From NCBI GenBank assembly GCA_044221335.1, contig JBGAPI010000024.1:1-64000 (forward strand): 64,000 bases of DNA, written 5' to 3'. The translations under genes and the position numbers were made by a program. Below, piece by piece: positions 17,819 to 26,615 of this stretch; position 1 is the stretch's first letter, and each line of letters begins with the position of its first letter. This DNA comes from JBGAPI01 sp044221335 (GTDB taxonomy: Bacteria > Pseudomonadota > Gammaproteobacteria > Xanthomonadales > Ahniellaceae). Below the pieces are notes generated by a model. That model saw only the letters and a program-made list of their open reading frames with translations. It searched no databases and was not told where the DNA came from.

Positions 17819-19672
17819 ATGAATCGCAAGGCAAGCACGGGCGGCCATCTCGCCCTGATCATGATCGGACTGGTCGCCCTGGTGATGCTGTCTTCCGCGC
17901 TGCTGCGCGGCGCACGCCTCGACCTGACCCAGAACCGCCTCCACACGCTGACCGACGGCACCAAGGCCGAGCTCGCCGACATCAAGGAGCCGATCAACCT
18001 CTACTTCTTCTTCTCCGACAAGGCGTCGGAGGCGCAGCCGCAGCTGCGCACCTACGCCAACCGGGTGCGCGAGCTGGTCGAGGAGATCGCGGCGAAGTCC
18101 GCCGGCAAGATCACCCTGAAGGCGATCGACCCGGCGCCGTTCTCCGAGGAGGAGGATCGCGCGACCGGCTTCGGCCTGCAGGCGCTGCCGCTCGGCCAGG
18201 GCGACGACAAGGTGTTCTTCGGCCTCGCCGGCACCAACTCGACCGACGGCCAGATGATCATCCCGTTCTTCGATCCGGCGAAGGAAGCCTTCCTCGAATA
18301 CGACGTGATGAAGCTGGTGCACGGCCTGAAGACCACCACCAAGCCGATCGTCGGCGTGATCAGCTCGCTCAACATGGCGCAGGGCTTCGACCCGGCCAGC
18401 CGCCGGATGACCCCGGGCTGGGCGTTCATGACCTCGCTGTCGGAGCTGTTCGAAGTGCGCCAGCTCAACGCCGCGTCGACCACCACCATCGCGCCGGAGA
18501 TCAAGACCCTGGTGCTGGTGCACCCGAAGGGCATGACGGACGACCTCGCCGACGCCGTCGACCAGTTCGTGCTGCGCGGCGGCAAGCTGCTGGTCTTCGT
18601 CGACCCGAATGCCGAGGCCGACCAGGAGGCGCAGGATCCGAACAACCCGAACGGCCAGACCTTCGCCGACAAGTCCTCGGACATGCCCAAGCTGTTCAAG
18701 TCCTGGGGCGTCACCTATGACCCGAACAAGGTGCTGGTCGACCCGATCCACGCGCTGCAGGTGCAGACCCCGCAGGGCGTCCCGGTGCGCCATCCGGTGA
18801 TCCTCGGCTTCGCCTCCGACAGCATCAACCAGGACGACGTCGTGTCGTCGCAGCTCGGTGCGCTCAACTTCTCGACCACCGGCGTGTTCGGCCTGGCCGA
18901 GGGCGCTCCGCTGAAGCTCACCGCGCTGGTGCAGTCCTCCGACAAGGCCGCGCTGACGACCTCGGAGCGGGTGCGCTTCATGCCGGATCCGGAGTCGCTG
19001 ATGAACGGCTACTCGCCGAGCGGCGAGCGCTACGTGCTGGCCGGCCGCCTGGAAGGCAAGCTCAAGACCGCCTTCCCGGGCAAGAGCGGCGCGGACCGGC
19101 TGACCGAATCGAAGGAACCGGCCGACATCATCCTGATCGCCGACACCGACATGCTGACCGATCGCCTGTGGGTCCAGGTGCAGTCGATGTTCGGCCAGCA
19201 GGTGATGAACGCGTTCGCCAACAACGGCGATCTCGCGATCAACGCGGTCGACAACCTCACCGGTTCGTCGGCGCTGATCTCGGTGCGCGGCCGCGCCACG
19301 TCGGCGCGGCCGTTCACCCGCGTCGCCGACCTGCGCCATTCGGCCGACGAACGCTTCCGGGTGAAGGAGCAGGAGCTCAACAAGGAGCTCGCCGAGACCG
19401 AGCGCAAGTTGAACGACCTGCAGAGCTCGAAGAGCAAGGAGTCGGCGATGATCCTGTCGCCCGAGCAGAAGGCCGAGCTGGAGTCGTTCCAGGCGAAGAA
19501 GGTGCAGATCCGCAAGGACCTGCGCCAGGTGCGCCGCCAGCTCGACGCCTCGATCGAGTCGCTCGGCACCCGCCTCAAGTTCAACGACATCCTGACCTTC
19601 CCGCTGCTGCTGACCGTGGGCGTGTTCTTCTTCAACCGCTGGCGCCGTCAGCGCGCCGCGCGCGCCGTCTGA
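17819..19672 (+). CDS. GldG-like ABC transporter auxiliary membrane protein
   Basis: 617 residues with one helix near the N-terminus (LALIMIGLVALVMLSSALL), the segment RLDLTQNRLHTLTDGTK shared by GldG-like proteins, a large periplasmic domain, a coiled-coil stretch around residues 505-590 (many Glu/Lys/Gln) and a C-terminal helix (FPLLLTVGVFFF) before a basic tail. Such proteins partner the GldF-type permease. It lies 11 bp after the permease gene and 10 bp before the DUF4340 gene. Confidence 0.9.
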   Translation: MNRKASTGGHLALIMIGLVALVMLSSALLRGARLDLTQNRLHTLTDGTKAELADIKEPINLYFFFSDKASEAQPQLRTYANRVRELVEEIAAKSAGKITLKAIDPAPFSEEEDRATGFGLQALPLGQGDDKVFFGLAGTNSTDGQMIIPFFDPAKEAFLEYDVMKLVHGLKTTTKPIVGVISSLNMAQGFDPASRRMTPGWAFMTSLSELFEVRQLNAASTTTIAPEIKTLVLVHPKGMTDDLADAVDQFVLRGGKLLVFVDPNAEADQEAQDPNNPNGQTFADKSSDMPKLFKSWGVTYDPNKVLVDPIHALQVQTPQGVPVRHPVILGFASDSINQDDVVSSQLGALNFSTTGVFGLAEGAPLKLTALVQSSDKAALTTSERVRFMPDPESLMNGYSPSGERYVLAGRLEGKLKTAFPGKSGADRLTESKEPADIILIADTDMLTDRLWVQVQSMFGQQVMNAFANNGDLAINAVDNLTGSSALISVRGRATSARPFTRVADLRHSADERFRVKEQELNKELAETERKLNDLQSSKSKESAMILSPEQKAELESFQAKKVQIRKDLRQVRRQLDASIESLGTRLKFNDILTFPLLLTVGVFFFNRWRRQRAARAV

Positions 19673-19682
19673 GGAGGCGACG

Positions 19683-21011
19683 ATGACCCGCAATCTCGGA
19701 AAACTCGCCCTCCTCACCGCCGTCGCCCTCGGCCTCGCGCTGTGGGTCAGCAAGTCGCGCGAGCCGGCGACCTCGATCGGCCACGACCAGGCCGTGCTGC
19801 CGGGCCTGAAGGAAGCAATCAACGACGTCACCGCCGTTCGCCTGGTCGGCGCCGAGGGCAAGCTGATCGCGTCGCTGAGCCGCAAGGACGGCCACTGGGC
19901 GATCGGCGAACGCGACGGCTACCCGGCCGACGACGGCAAGGTCCGCGCGCTCCTGCTGAAGCTCGCGGACGCGCAGCTGCTGGAAGCCAAGACCAGCGAT
20001 CCGGCGCTGTACTCCAAGCTCGGCGTCGACGACATCGGCGCCAAGACCGCCGGCGGCGTGCAGGTCGAGATCGACGGCCCGAAGAGCGCGCCGCCGAAAC
20101 TGATCGTCGGCCGCTTCAACGGCACCGCCGGCGACGGCACCTTCGTGCGGCGGGCCGGTGAGCCGCAGTCCTGGCTCGCCAAGGGCAGCTTCACCATCGA
20201 CAAGACCACCGCCGAGTGGGTCAACCGCGAACTGCTCGACATCGGCGCCGACCGCATCGGCAGCCTCGAGATCACCGTGGGCGACAAGCATCTGCGCGCC
20301 AGCAAGGCCGAGGCGACGCAGCAGAACTTCTCGGTCGCCGACCTGCCGAAGGGCCGCGAGCTCTCCTCCGAGTACGCCGCCAACAGTCTCGCCTCGGTGC
20401 TGTCCGGACTCCGCGCGGACGACGTCGCCAAGGCCGGCGAGATCCCGGCCGGCGCCAAGCGCGCCGAGGTCGCCTACCAGCTGCGCGACGGCATGACGCT
20501 CGCCGGCAGCGTGTGGGAGGTCGACGGCAAGGACTGGCTGCGGCTCACGGCCAGCCTCGACGAGGCGCGCGCCGCGGCGAAGATCGACGCCGAGCAGGCG
20601 AACGAGAAGGCCAAGTACGAGGCCGATCTCGCGAAGTTCCAGCTCGCGCAGGCCGCGAAGGTCGCGGACGATGCCAAGGCGCACGCCGACGCGAGCAAGC
20701 CGGCGACCGATGCCGCCAAGGCTGCCGACGCCAAGGTCAACCCGGAAGCCGCCGCGGCGGAACCGGCCAAGCCGGCCTCGGTGGTCGACGCCGCGAAGGA
20801 CAAGGCCGACCGGCTCGACAAGCTGAAGGCCGACGTGGCGGAACTGAACAGGCGTCTGGACGGCTGGCAGTTCACCATCCCGGCCTACAAGTTCGCCAAC
20901 ATGTACAAGACCGTCGACGACCTGCTGAAGCCGCTCGGCGGCGACAAGAAGGACGCGAAGGCGCAAGCCGCGCCGGCGCCGGGCGCGCCGCCGCTGCCCT
21001 TCGGTCACTGA
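19683..21011 (+). CDS. DUF4340 domain protein, last gene of the ABC operon
   Basis: 442 residues with an N-terminal signal anchor (LALLTAVALGLALWV) and a DUF4340 region recognised by RLVGAEGKLIASLSRKDGHWAI and GYPADDGKVRALLLKLADAQLLEAKT. An Ala/Lys-rich stretch (about residues 295-380) looks like a coiled coil. DUF4340 proteins regularly accompany GldG-like genes and are thought to be periplasmic parts of the exporter. The stop is followed at once by a palindromic repeat. Confidence 0.88.
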   Translation: MTRNLGKLALLTAVALGLALWVSKSREPATSIGHDQAVLPGLKEAINDVTAVRLVGAEGKLIASLSRKDGHWAIGERDGYPADDGKVRALLLKLADAQLLEAKTSDPALYSKLGVDDIGAKTAGGVQVEIDGPKSAPPKLIVGRFNGTAGDGTFVRRAGEPQSWLAKGSFTIDKTTAEWVNRELLDIGADRIGSLEITVGDKHLRASKAEATQQNFSVADLPKGRELSSEYAANSLASVLSGLRADDVAKAGEIPAGAKRAEVAYQLRDGMTLAGSVWEVDGKDWLRLTASLDEARAAAKIDAEQANEKAKYEADLAKFQLAQAAKVADDAKAHADASKPATDAAKAADAKVNPEAAAAEPAKPASVVDAAKDKADRLDKLKADVAELNRRLDGWQFTIPAYKFANMYKTVDDLLKPLGGDKKDAKAQAAPAPGAPPLPFGH

Positions 21012-21012
21012 G

Positions 21013-21078
21013 GCAGGGCGGGCGCTGCCCGCCGACGCCTCACCGTCTCGCGATGGCGGCCAATGGCCGCCCTACGGC
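21013..21078. repeat. Palindromic repeat pair between converging genes
   Basis: Two head-to-head palindromes, GGCGGGCGCTGCCCGCC and GGCGGCCAATGGCCGCC, fill the whole gap between the DUF4340 and Rieske genes. The right edge CCCTAC contains the Rieske stop codon (CTA on this strand, 21072-21074). Confidence 0.8.
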
Positions 21079-21407
21079 AGGCAGACCTCGCCGTCGCTCA
21101 CCACGACGGGAAACCGCCGCAATCCGGTGCCCTTGCAGATCCCCATCGGACTCTCGCCGGTATCGCTGCGGAACATCGCGCCGTGCGCGGCGCAGACGAT
21201 GTAGCCGTCCTCGAACAGGAAGCGACCCGGCGCGAAGTCGAGGCGCCGACCCGCGTGCGGACACTCGTTGATGAAAGCGACCACGCCGTCGCCGTGACGC
21301 ACCAGGATCAATGAAAAAACTCCGGTCGACGAGGGCACGTCGCGCGCCACGGCGCCGCCGTCCGCGATCTCGTCCACACGGCATAACGCCTTCTTAACTT
21401 CGTTCAT
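21072..21407 (-). CDS. Rieske [2Fe-2S] ferredoxin-like protein
   Basis: A 111-residue stand-alone Rieske domain with both cluster motifs: Cys49-Pro-His51 (NECPHAG) and Cys72-x2-His75 (VCAAHGAMF). Such small proteins pass electrons to oxygenases or redox enzymes; no partner gene is adjacent. ATG 21407 gives the usual N-terminal length. The TAG stop belongs to an intergenic repeat. Confidence 0.9.
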   Translation of the reverse strand: MNEVKKALCRVDEIADGGAVARDVPSSTGVFSLILVRHGDGVVAFINECPHAGRRLDFAPGRFLFEDGYIVCAAHGAMFRSDTGESPMGICKGTGLRRFPVVVSDGEVCLP

Positions 21408-21479
21408 CGAATCGGCACTTGCGGACGTCGGACCCAAGACGGATGCTTCGCGCCCATTTTGCCGCAATCGAGTGTGCCG

Positions 21480-21773
21480 ATGCGTCTGTACGGAGTTCGC
21501 CCGGTGTTCGTTCGCCACCCGCTGAAGAGTCTGCTCATCGGAACCGGCGTCCTCGCCGGGCTGGCAGTGGCCGCGATGGGCATCTTCGTCCTGCTGGCGC
21601 TCCTGATCGTCGGTGCCGCCGTCGCGTTCGTCTATCGCCTGATCCGCAATGCCGCCCAGGGTACGAGCGCGGCCGGCGACCACGGCGTGATCGAAGGCGA
21701 GTTCCAGGTGATCAAGCCGGATGCCAAGGACTACCCGCGCCAGCTCGGCCTCGACGGCCCGGCGCGCGGCTGA
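21480..21773 (+). CDS. Small membrane protein of unknown function
   Basis: 97 residues with one long hydrophobic region or hairpin (SLLIGTGVLAGLAVAAMGIF and LLALLIVGAAVAFVYRLI), then a short hydrophilic tail (GVIEGEFQVI). I do not recognise a family. It is divergent from the Rieske gene, with starts only 72 bp apart. ATG 21480 is preferred; an upstream non-ATG start would add seven residues. Confidence 0.65.
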   Translation: MRLYGVRPVFVRHPLKSLLIGTGVLAGLAVAAMGIFVLLALLIVGAAVAFVYRLIRNAAQGTSAAGDHGVIEGEFQVIKPDAKDYPRQLGLDGPARG

Positions 21774-21871
21774 GCGGGACGGGCCCTTTTCGCCAGCACT
21801 CCGTCGCAAGACTCGTATAGCCCGGCCGACGCCGGCGCCCTAGCCTGTTCTCCACCGACGAGGACAGCGCC

Positions 21872-22750
21872 ATGACCACGACCATCGACCGCACCGTCAC
21901 CGAACTGCGCGAGCGCATCGAGCGCGATCCCGAATCCGCGATCGATCTCGCGGCGCGTGCCGCCGCGCTCGGCGTCTCGACCACGCTGCTGTCGCGGCGC
22001 TTCAACGACGCCGTCGGCGTCTCGCCCAGCGCCTATCGCAAGGCGCAGCGGATGCAGCGCCTCCGGCGCGCGTTGCGCGAGAGCGGCGACAGCACCCAGG
22101 CGATCTACGAGGCCGGCTTCGGCGCCGCCAGCCGCGTCTACGGCGAGAGCCTGCACCTGCTCGGCATGACCCCGCGCGACTATGCCCGAGGCGGCCGCGG
22201 CGTGGAGGTCTGCTACACGATCGTCGACGCCAGTATCGGCCGGCTGCTGATCGCGGCCACGCCACGCGGAATCTGCGCCGTGATGCCCGGAGACGGCGAC
22301 GCCGCGCTGATCGCGCGTCTCGGCGAGGAGCTGCCGAAGGCGACACTGCTGCGCGTCGACGAGGGCGCCAACGACTGGTTCGGCGCGGTGCTGGCCGGCG
22401 TCGAGCGCGCGCTCGGCCGCGGCGAGCCGCGCAGCCCCGACGCGGTCCCGGTCGACATCGGCGCCAGCGCGTTCCAGTTGCAGGTCTGGCAGGCGCTGAC
22501 CCGCATCCCGAGCGGCGTGCAGGTGAGCTACCAGCAGCTCGCCCAGGACCTCGGCAAGCCGCGCGCGGTTCGTGCGGTGGCGCGGGCCTGCGCCAGCAAC
22601 CGCCTCGCGATCATCGTGCCTTGCCATCGCGTGGTGCGCAGCGATGGCTCGCTCGGCGGCTACCGCTGGGGGCTGCCGCTGAAACGTGAACTGCTCGATC
22701 GCGAAGCGATGGCGCGCGACGGTGCCGCCGTGACCCAGGCCGCCGCATGA
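21872..22750 (+). CDS. AraC-type regulator fused to methylated-DNA-protein cysteine methyltransferase
   Basis: 292 residues. The N-terminal half is an AraC helix-turn-helix domain (LGVSTTLLSRRFNDAVGVSP, AGFGAASRVYGESLHLLGMTP). The C-terminal half is an O6-alkylguanine transferase with acceptor Cys251 in IIVPCHRVV and the preceding QVWQALTRIPSG. This is the Ada layout without Ada's N-terminal zinc/phosphotriester domain, so it should repair O6-methylguanine but lacks the known methyl-sensing switch. Its stop overlaps the start of the EamA transporter. Confidence 0.93.
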   Translation: MTTTIDRTVTELRERIERDPESAIDLAARAAALGVSTTLLSRRFNDAVGVSPSAYRKAQRMQRLRRALRESGDSTQAIYEAGFGAASRVYGESLHLLGMTPRDYARGGRGVEVCYTIVDASIGRLLIAATPRGICAVMPGDGDAALIARLGEELPKATLLRVDEGANDWFGAVLAGVERALGRGEPRSPDAVPVDIGASAFQLQVWQALTRIPSGVQVSYQQLAQDLGKPRAVRAVARACASNRLAIIVPCHRVVRSDGSLGGYRWGLPLKRELLDREAMARDGAAVTQAAA

Positions 22751-23643
22751 GCGTGACGCCGGCGGAGAGCACGACCGAGGTTGCCGCCCGCCCGCGCTGG
22801 GGCATCTGGCTCGCCCTGGCGATCGTCTACGTCGTCTGGGGCTCGACCTACCTCGTCATCAAGATCGCGCTCGCGGGCTTCCCGCCGTTCGCGATGGGCG
22901 CGGTGCGCTTCACTCTCGCCGGCGTCGGGCTCCTGGCCTGGCTCGCGCTGCGCGGCCAGGCGAAAGTCTCCGCGCTGCAGCTGCGCAACACCGCGATCAC
23001 CGGCACCCTGATGCTGCTCGGCGGCAACGGCCTCGTCTGCTACGCCGAGCAGTCGGTGTCGTCGGGGCTTGCCGCCGTGGTCGTCGCCAGCATGCCGCTG
23101 TTCGCTGCCCTGTGGGCCGGCCTGTACGGTGCCTGGCCGCAGCGCGGCGACTGGCTGGGACTCGTGATCGGCTTCGCCGGCATCGTGCTGCTCAACCTCG
23201 GCGGCGACCTCGCCGGCAGTCCGCAGGGCTCGATCGCCCTGCTCGCGGCCTCCGCGTCCTGGGCCTTCGGCACGGTCTGGAGTCGCCGCCAGGACATGCC
23301 CTCGCCGTGGCTGTCGACCGCGCTGCAGATGATCTTCGGCGGCATCGCGCTCGGCATCGTCCACGCCGCCGTCGGCACGCCCTTCCCGGGATGGCCTGGC
23401 CTGTCGTCCTGGCTCGCGCTGTCCTACCTGATCGTCGCGGGCTCGATCGCCGGCTTCACCGCCTACGTCTACCTCGTCGGCCAGGTTCGTCCGGCGCTGG
23501 CGACCAGCTACGCCTACGCCAACCCGCCGATCGCGGTGCTGATCGGGGTGCTGCTCGGCGGGGAGCACCTGGGATCGTGGGACCTCGTGGCGATGGCCGT
23601 CGTGTTGTCGGGTGTCGTTGTGATCGTGATGGGCAAGAGGTAG
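22747..23643 (+). CDS. EamA/RhaT family drug/metabolite exporter
   Basis: 298 residues, ten predicted helices in two EamA repeats. The first begins WLALAIVYVVWGSTYLVIKIAL, close to YedA-like exporters. The ATGA overlap with the Ada-like gene suggests coupled expression, perhaps in response to alkylation or toxic metabolites (inference). The substrate is unknown. The stop TAG runs straight into a repeat (TAGGGCGTAGG). Confidence 0.9.
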   Translation: MSVTPAESTTEVAARPRWGIWLALAIVYVVWGSTYLVIKIALAGFPPFAMGAVRFTLAGVGLLAWLALRGQAKVSALQLRNTAITGTLMLLGGNGLVCYAEQSVSSGLAAVVVASMPLFAALWAGLYGAWPQRGDWLGLVIGFAGIVLLNLGGDLAGSPQGSIALLAASASWAFGTVWSRRQDMPSPWLSTALQMIFGGIALGIVHAAVGTPFPGWPGLSSWLALSYLIVAGSIAGFTAYVYLVGQVRPALATSYAYANPPIAVLIGVLLGGEHLGSWDLVAMAVVLSGVVVIVMGKR

Positions 23644-23646
23644 GGC

Positions 23647-23857
23647 GTAGGTTGGGCAGAGCCCTCAGGGCGAAACCCAGCATCGCAATAGCCGCTCCGA
23701 AACAACGAAGGAACAGCTCGCGTCAGCATCGGTACGTCGCTATGGCTGTCCTTGCGGCCCTCCGTCGGCAGGACCGCAGGCACGCCGGCGCTCCGTCGAC
23801 AGGAGCGCGGCTACACCGATGCTGGGTTTCGCGCTTCGCGCTCTACCCAGCCTACGA
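23647..23857. repeat. Inverted-repeat element (GTAGGTTGGGCAGAGCC...CTACCCAGCCTACG)
   Basis: The left end (23647-23686, ending GGGCGAAACCCAGCATCG) and right end (23817-23857, starting CGATGCTGGGTTTCGC) are inverted copies around about 130 bp without a gene. A single left-type copy lies at 31711-31756. It fills the gap between the converging EamA and response-regulator genes. Confidence 0.75.
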
Positions 23858-23937
23858 GACTGTCTCGCGCTGGAAATCCGCTGTACGGCAAGCTTCGAAC
23901 CGCGTTGTACAACGGGCTCCGTCGAACTCATCCGTCG

Positions 23938-24582
23938 TCACGAAATGATTCCGAGCTCGAACGCCTTCAGCACGGCGCGGGTGCGATCACGCACGCCGAG
24001 CTTCGACAGGATGTTCGACACGTGGTTCTTCACCGTGCCCTCGGCGACGCCGAGCGAATTGGCGACCTCCTTGTTGCTGTAGCCGCCGGCCATCAGGCGC
24101 AGGATCTCGGTCTCGCGGTCGGTCAGCGGATCGGGCTCCTCGAGGCTCGCGAACTTGTTCTGCATGTGCTCGAGGCCGGACAGCAGGCGCTCGGTCACCG
24201 CCGGACGCACCAGCGAGCCGCCTTCGGCGACGGTCTTGACCGCGGCCACCAGCTGCTCCAGCGAGACGTCCTTCAGCAGGTAGCCCCGGGCACCCGCCTT
24301 CAGTCCGGCGAGGACCATCTGGTCGTCGTCGAAGGTGGTCAGGATGATGGTCGGCGGCAGCTCGCCGCGGGCGTTGAGCGCCTTCAGCACGTCGAGGCCG
24401 GACATCCGCGGCATCCGCATGTCGAGCAGCACGACGTCGGGCTTCGCCTTCGGGATCAGCTCGACCGCTTCGGCGCCGTCGGAAGCCTCGGCGGTCACCT
24501 TGATCGCGTCGGACAGTTCCAGCAGCGAGCGGATGCCTTGCCGCACCAGGGTTTGATCATCGACCAGACACACCGAAATCAT
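23938..24582 (-). CDS. NarL/FixJ-type response regulator
   Basis: A 214-residue regulator: a receiver domain with the phosphoacceptor Asp54 (VVLLDMRMPRMSG) and Lys104 (YLLKD), and a LuxR-type helix-turn-helix C-terminus (LTDRETEILRLMAGGYSNKE, GTVKNHVSNILSKLGVRDR). The start overlaps the stop of the kinase gene (ATGA), so the two form an operon. Targets are unknown. Confidence 0.95.
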   Translation of the reverse strand: MISVCLVDDQTLVRQGIRSLLELSDAIKVTAEASDGAEAVELIPKAKPDVVLLDMRMPRMSGLDVLKALNARGELPPTIILTTFDDDQMVLAGLKAGARGYLLKDVSLEQLVAAVKTVAEGGSLVRPAVTERLLSGLEHMQNKFASLEEPDPLTDRETEILRLMAGGYSNKEVANSLGVAEGTVKNHVSNILSKLGVRDRTRAVLKAFELGIIS

Positions 24583-25736
24583 GCCGCCTTCTCCTTCGGA
24601 ATCCAGGCATCGAGCGCGAAGCCCGCGCCGGGGGCGGTGTCGATTTTCACTCCACCGCCGTATTGCGCCAAGCGTTCCCGCATTCCCGACAGCCCGTTGC
24701 CCGCGATCAGCTGGGTCGCCCCCTGGCCGTCGTCGCGGGCGTGGATGTAGATGGCGCCGTCGCTGCCGTTGTCGATCCTGAGCCACAGGTTCTGGGCGCG
24801 CGAGTGGCGGATCGCGTTGGTGATGATCTCCTGGGTGCAGCGCAGCAGCACCTGGGCACGGCTGGAATCGCCGACCCCGAGCTCCGCCGGCACCTCCAGG
24901 TGGATCGCCGGCTCCGGGATACCGTCGATCAGCGTCCTCAGGGCCTGTTCCAGCGGCAGATCCTCGTCGGCGCGCAACAGGCTCACGGCCTCGCGCACGT
25001 CGGACAGCAGCAGCTTGGCGATCGACTGCGCCTGCCGCACGCGCTCCTGCGCCGGGCCGCCGACCATGTGGCTCGCCACCTCGAGGTTGAGCGACAGCGC
25101 CGTCAGGTGATGACCAAGCAGGTCGTGCAGCTCGCGCGAGATCCGCACCCGTTCGTTGATCCGGGTCGACTCCGCGAGCACCGCGCGGGTGGCGCGCAGT
25201 TCCGAATTCAGCCGGCGCTGCTCCTCGCGCGCCTCCGCCTGCTCCTTCGCCACCACCGAGGTCACGAAGGTGAACATCGCGAAGCCGTAGTACAGGGCGC
25301 TCTGCAGCGTCGCGGAGAACCAGCCGTAGGTCGGCAGGTAGGCGAACACCGGGATCAGCGAGAAATTGAGCAGCGTCAGGCAGATCAGCGACAGCCGCGC
25401 GGAATACAGCCAGGGCAGTACGCCGGCCAGCACCATCAGCAGGATCCCGGGCAGGCCGCTCTGGCTGAAGTAGCCGATCGCGAGCCAGGACAGGCACATC
25501 ACGATGATCAGCGGCGTGCGCCAGCGGGTCGGCACCCCCGGCGTCAGCTCATGGGTCACTCGCCAGTAGCTGAGGCCGAACACGACGTAGGACACCATCC
25601 ACGCGAAGAACATCGCGCGCTGGTTGTCCATCTCCTTGTTCCACAGGGTGATCAGCAACGGCATGCCGACCCAGGCATAGGTGAACAGGCCGGCGTAGCG
25701 CAGCAGCTGGATGTGGGAATAGCGCAGTGGACGCAT
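24579..25736 (-). CDS. Histidine kinase, NarL-cognate (HisKA_3) type
   Basis: A 385-residue kinase with about five N-terminal helices (to residue 160), a short coiled coil, the H-box RISRELHDLLGHHLTALSLN (phospho-His204) and a HATPase region (EIITNAIRHSRA, GNGLSGMRERL). The membrane part has almost no periplasmic loops, a DesK-like layout that suggests sensing within the membrane (inference). First gene of the two-component operon. Confidence 0.94.
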   Translation of the reverse strand: MRPLRYSHIQLLRYAGLFTYAWVGMPLLITLWNKEMDNQRAMFFAWMVSYVVFGLSYWRVTHELTPGVPTRWRTPLIIVMCLSWLAIGYFSQSGLPGILLMVLAGVLPWLYSARLSLICLTLLNFSLIPVFAYLPTYGWFSATLQSALYYGFAMFTFVTSVVAKEQAEAREEQRRLNSELRATRAVLAESTRINERVRISRELHDLLGHHLTALSLNLEVASHMVGGPAQERVRQAQSIAKLLLSDVREAVSLLRADEDLPLEQALRTLIDGIPEPAIHLEVPAELGVGDSSRAQVLLRCTQEIITNAIRHSRAQNLWLRIDNGSDGAIYIHARDDGQGATQLIAGNGLSGMRERLAQYGGGVKIDTAPGAGFALDAWIPKEKAA

Positions 25737-25816
25737 GGTGGCAATGGTAGGGGATGGCCCCGTCGCCGCGGGATCAGCCGAAGGTCATGCGGCCGTCACC
25801 TCCCCGCCCGATCATG

Positions 25817-25834
25817 CGACAATGATCATTGTCG
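25817..25834. promoter_or_regulatory. 18-bp perfect palindrome, candidate operator
   Basis: CGACAATGATCATTGTCG is a perfect inverted repeat in the 270-bp divergent gap between the kinase gene (start 25736) and the GNAT gene (start 26007). The AATGAT..ATCATT core recalls Fur-family boxes but is not a match to the 19-bp consensus. It is among the few AT-rich spots nearby. Which gene it controls is unknown. Confidence 0.45.
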
Positions 25835-26006
25835 TCATCCCCCACAGTGACCTCCGGCATCTTTCGCCGACGTCGTCATCACGGGGACGATGGCAGGATT
25901 CGCCAAGGCACCCCAGAGTGCCGGCTTAACACAATCGACATGGCCGCCTCGCCACCATGGCGGCCGCGACGTCCGCTGGCGTCGTAGCAGACTCTCGGGA
26001 GGGAGC

Positions 26007-26615
26007 ATGGCACTCGAATTGCGCGATGCGCACTATGAGGACCTGGATGCGCTGCTCGCGCTCAACAACAGTGCCGGACCGGGCATCCTCCCGGTCGACG
26101 CCCAACGACTGACCGAACTGCTGGATTTCGCCCCCTACTTCCGGATCGCGGAAGTCGACGGCGTGGTCGCCGGCTTCCTGATCGCGCTGGACGCGCACAG
26201 CGAGTACGACTCGCTCAACTACCGCTGGTTCCAGGACCGCTTCCCGGCCTTCGTCTACATCGACCGCATCGTGATCGGCCGGCCGTTCCGCCGCCTCGGC
26301 CTCGGCCGGGTGTTCTACGCCGACGTGCAGAGCTTCTCCGAGGTGCGCTCGCCGCTGCTTGCCTGCGAGGTCTTCCTCGACCCGCGCGACGACGTCTCGG
26401 TGCTGTTCCATGGCACCTACGGCTTCCGCGAGGAAGGCCAGCAGACGCTGCCCAGCGGGCATCGCGTCAGTCTCCTGGTGAAGGAGCTGTGCAGCTTCCC
26501 GTGGGTGCGCCAGCAGTACTCGCGCGACGGCGTCCTGGAGCTGCCGCTGCAGCCCTGGCTGTCGGCGCGTCCGACCGTCCGCCGGCAGGCCCACGCGCAA
26601 GACAACGCCGCTTGA
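26007..26615 (+). CDS. GNAT family N-acetyltransferase
   Basis: 202 residues. The acetyl-CoA region is YIDRIVIGRPFRRLGLGRVF, a clear R/QxxGxG/A-type loop, followed by CEVFLDPRDDVSVLFHGTYGFREEG. The N-terminus (LELRDAHYEDLDALLALNN) is also typical. ATG 26007 has GGGAGGG just upstream. Substrate is unknown. Its stop overlaps the TTG start of the next gene (TTGA), beginning a three-gene overlapping cassette. Confidence 0.9.
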   Translation: MALELRDAHYEDLDALLALNNSAGPGILPVDAQRLTELLDFAPYFRIAEVDGVVAGFLIALDAHSEYDSLNYRWFQDRFPAFVYIDRIVIGRPFRRLGLGRVFYADVQSFSEVRSPLLACEVFLDPRDDVSVLFHGTYGFREEGQQTLPSGHRVSLLVKELCSFPWVRQQYSRDGVLELPLQPWLSARPTVRRQAHAQDNAA

